A stretch of 15,270 nucleotides of DNA, taken from Rhodoferax sp. (lineage in GTDB: Bacteria; Pseudomonadota; Gammaproteobacteria; Burkholderiales; Burkholderiaceae_C). The notes beneath the pieces were generated by a model, which worked only from the letters and a program-made list of their open reading frames with translations, was not told the origin of the DNA and did no database searches. A program made the translations under genes and the position numbers. Location of the stretch: the NCBI GenBank assembly GCA_029865675.1, contig JARXAU010000060.1:1-15270 (forward strand), given 5' to 3'. Positions 14,864 through 15,270 of the stretch are shown here, piece by piece. Every line of letters starts with the position of its first letter. The stretch's first letter is position 1.

Positions 14864-15270
14864 AGTGCGAACAACGCCGTTTGATTAGGGAACACCCCGG
14901 CTGCAGCGCGCTCAACACAGTCGCGCAACCAGCGGTGCGCGCCGTCTGGCGCAAAGCGCCGGTGCCAAAGCGCATCAACTTGGATGGGAGCCACCGCAAA
15001 TGGCAACTCTCGGACCAGCAACTGCGCCTCAAAACCGGTAGAACTCAAAAAATGCCGAGGCAGCACTGCCAACAAGTCGGAATGTGCCACCACCTTGCCG
15101 GTGGTGAAAAACTGGTTTACCGTCAGCACCACGCGTCGGCTGCGGTTCAGGGCGGCCAAGGCCTCGTCAATCAGCCCAAAGGCGCGCCCAGAAAAACTCA
15201 CCAGCATGTGCAGCGCGCGGCAATAGGCTTCCAGCGTCAGCGGTGCATCTGCCAGCGGGTGGCCATGGCG
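14860..15270 (-). CDS. LysR-family regulator, C-terminal part (partial)
   Basis: The open frame runs from the window edge to a TGA at 14862-14860, giving 136 residues of the effector-binding domain. It begins RHGHPLADAPLTLEAYCRAL, where GHPL, the LTL block and the following HMLVSFSG are typical of the LysR C-terminal half. It continues with a segment around FGLIDEAL, then RRVVLTVNQFF and HSDLLAVLPRHF. The HTH and start lie outside the window, so its target cannot be stated. An internal ATG at 15207 is not the real start. Its stop overlaps the ATG of the phosphoesterase gene. Confidence 0.85.
   Translation of the reverse strand, partial: RHGHPLADAPLTLEAYCRALHMLVSFSGRAFGLIDEALAALNRSRRVVLTVNQFFTTGKVVAHSDLLAVLPRHFLSSTGFEAQLLVRELPFAVAPIQVDALWHRRFAPDGAHRWLRDCVERAAAGVFPNQTALFAL

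Overview
The window looks like chromosomal DNA of a betaproteobacterium of the order Burkholderiales, most likely Comamonadaceae (Rhodoferax, Polaromonas or Curvibacter-like). The evidence is high G+C with strong third-position bias, protein sequences of that type (GcdH, Uup, DadA, omega-aminotransferase) and the dense LysR-rich layout. The genus is inferred from remembered family resemblance, not from a search. No rRNA, tRNA, CRISPR array, transposase, integrase or phage gene is visible.

Layout. 1-138 (+) is probably the 3' end of an unidentified gene. 285-3697 (+) holds a DUF3047-type lipoprotein, glutaryl-CoA dehydrogenase (gcdH) and a CaiB/BaiF CoA-transferase. The last two together form a glutarate / glutaryl-CoA catabolic pair: CoA is loaded onto glutarate, then glutaryl-CoA is oxidised and decarboxylated to crotonyl-CoA. 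3729-4445 (+) is a VapBC-type toxin-antitoxin module (AbrB-fold antitoxin, PIN-domain RNase toxin). A candidate autoregulatory operator overlaps the end of the CoA-transferase gene. 7410-4459 (-) reads as winged-helix regulator, small multi-pass membrane protein and Uup-type ABC-F ATPase. The regulator and membrane-protein segment is visibly more AT-rich than its surroundings.

10701-7590 (-) encodes an omega-amino acid (beta-alanine):pyruvate aminotransferase and a CoA-acylating (methyl)malonate-semialdehyde dehydrogenase. This is the classical route beta-alanine to malonate semialdehyde to acetyl-CoA. A LysR regulator (10920-11837, +) is divergent from it across a palindrome-rich control region. 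It meets tail to tail a D-amino-acid dehydrogenase (dadA, 13159-11840, -), which is divergent from a TetR regulator (13310-13924, +). The right end carries a calcineurin-like metallophosphoesterase (14863-13982, -). It overlaps by 4 bp the 3' end of another LysR regulator that runs off the window (15270-14860, -).

Overall this is a metabolic region for amino-acid and dicarboxylate catabolism with one TA module. I found no convincing large new system. The most interesting signals are small: a three-half-site operator at vapBC, hairpins at the gcdH and mmsA start regions, a double palindrome inserted in frame in the phosphoesterase gene, nested palindromes between the aminotransferase and LysR genes, and the regulator/membrane-protein pair upstream of uup.
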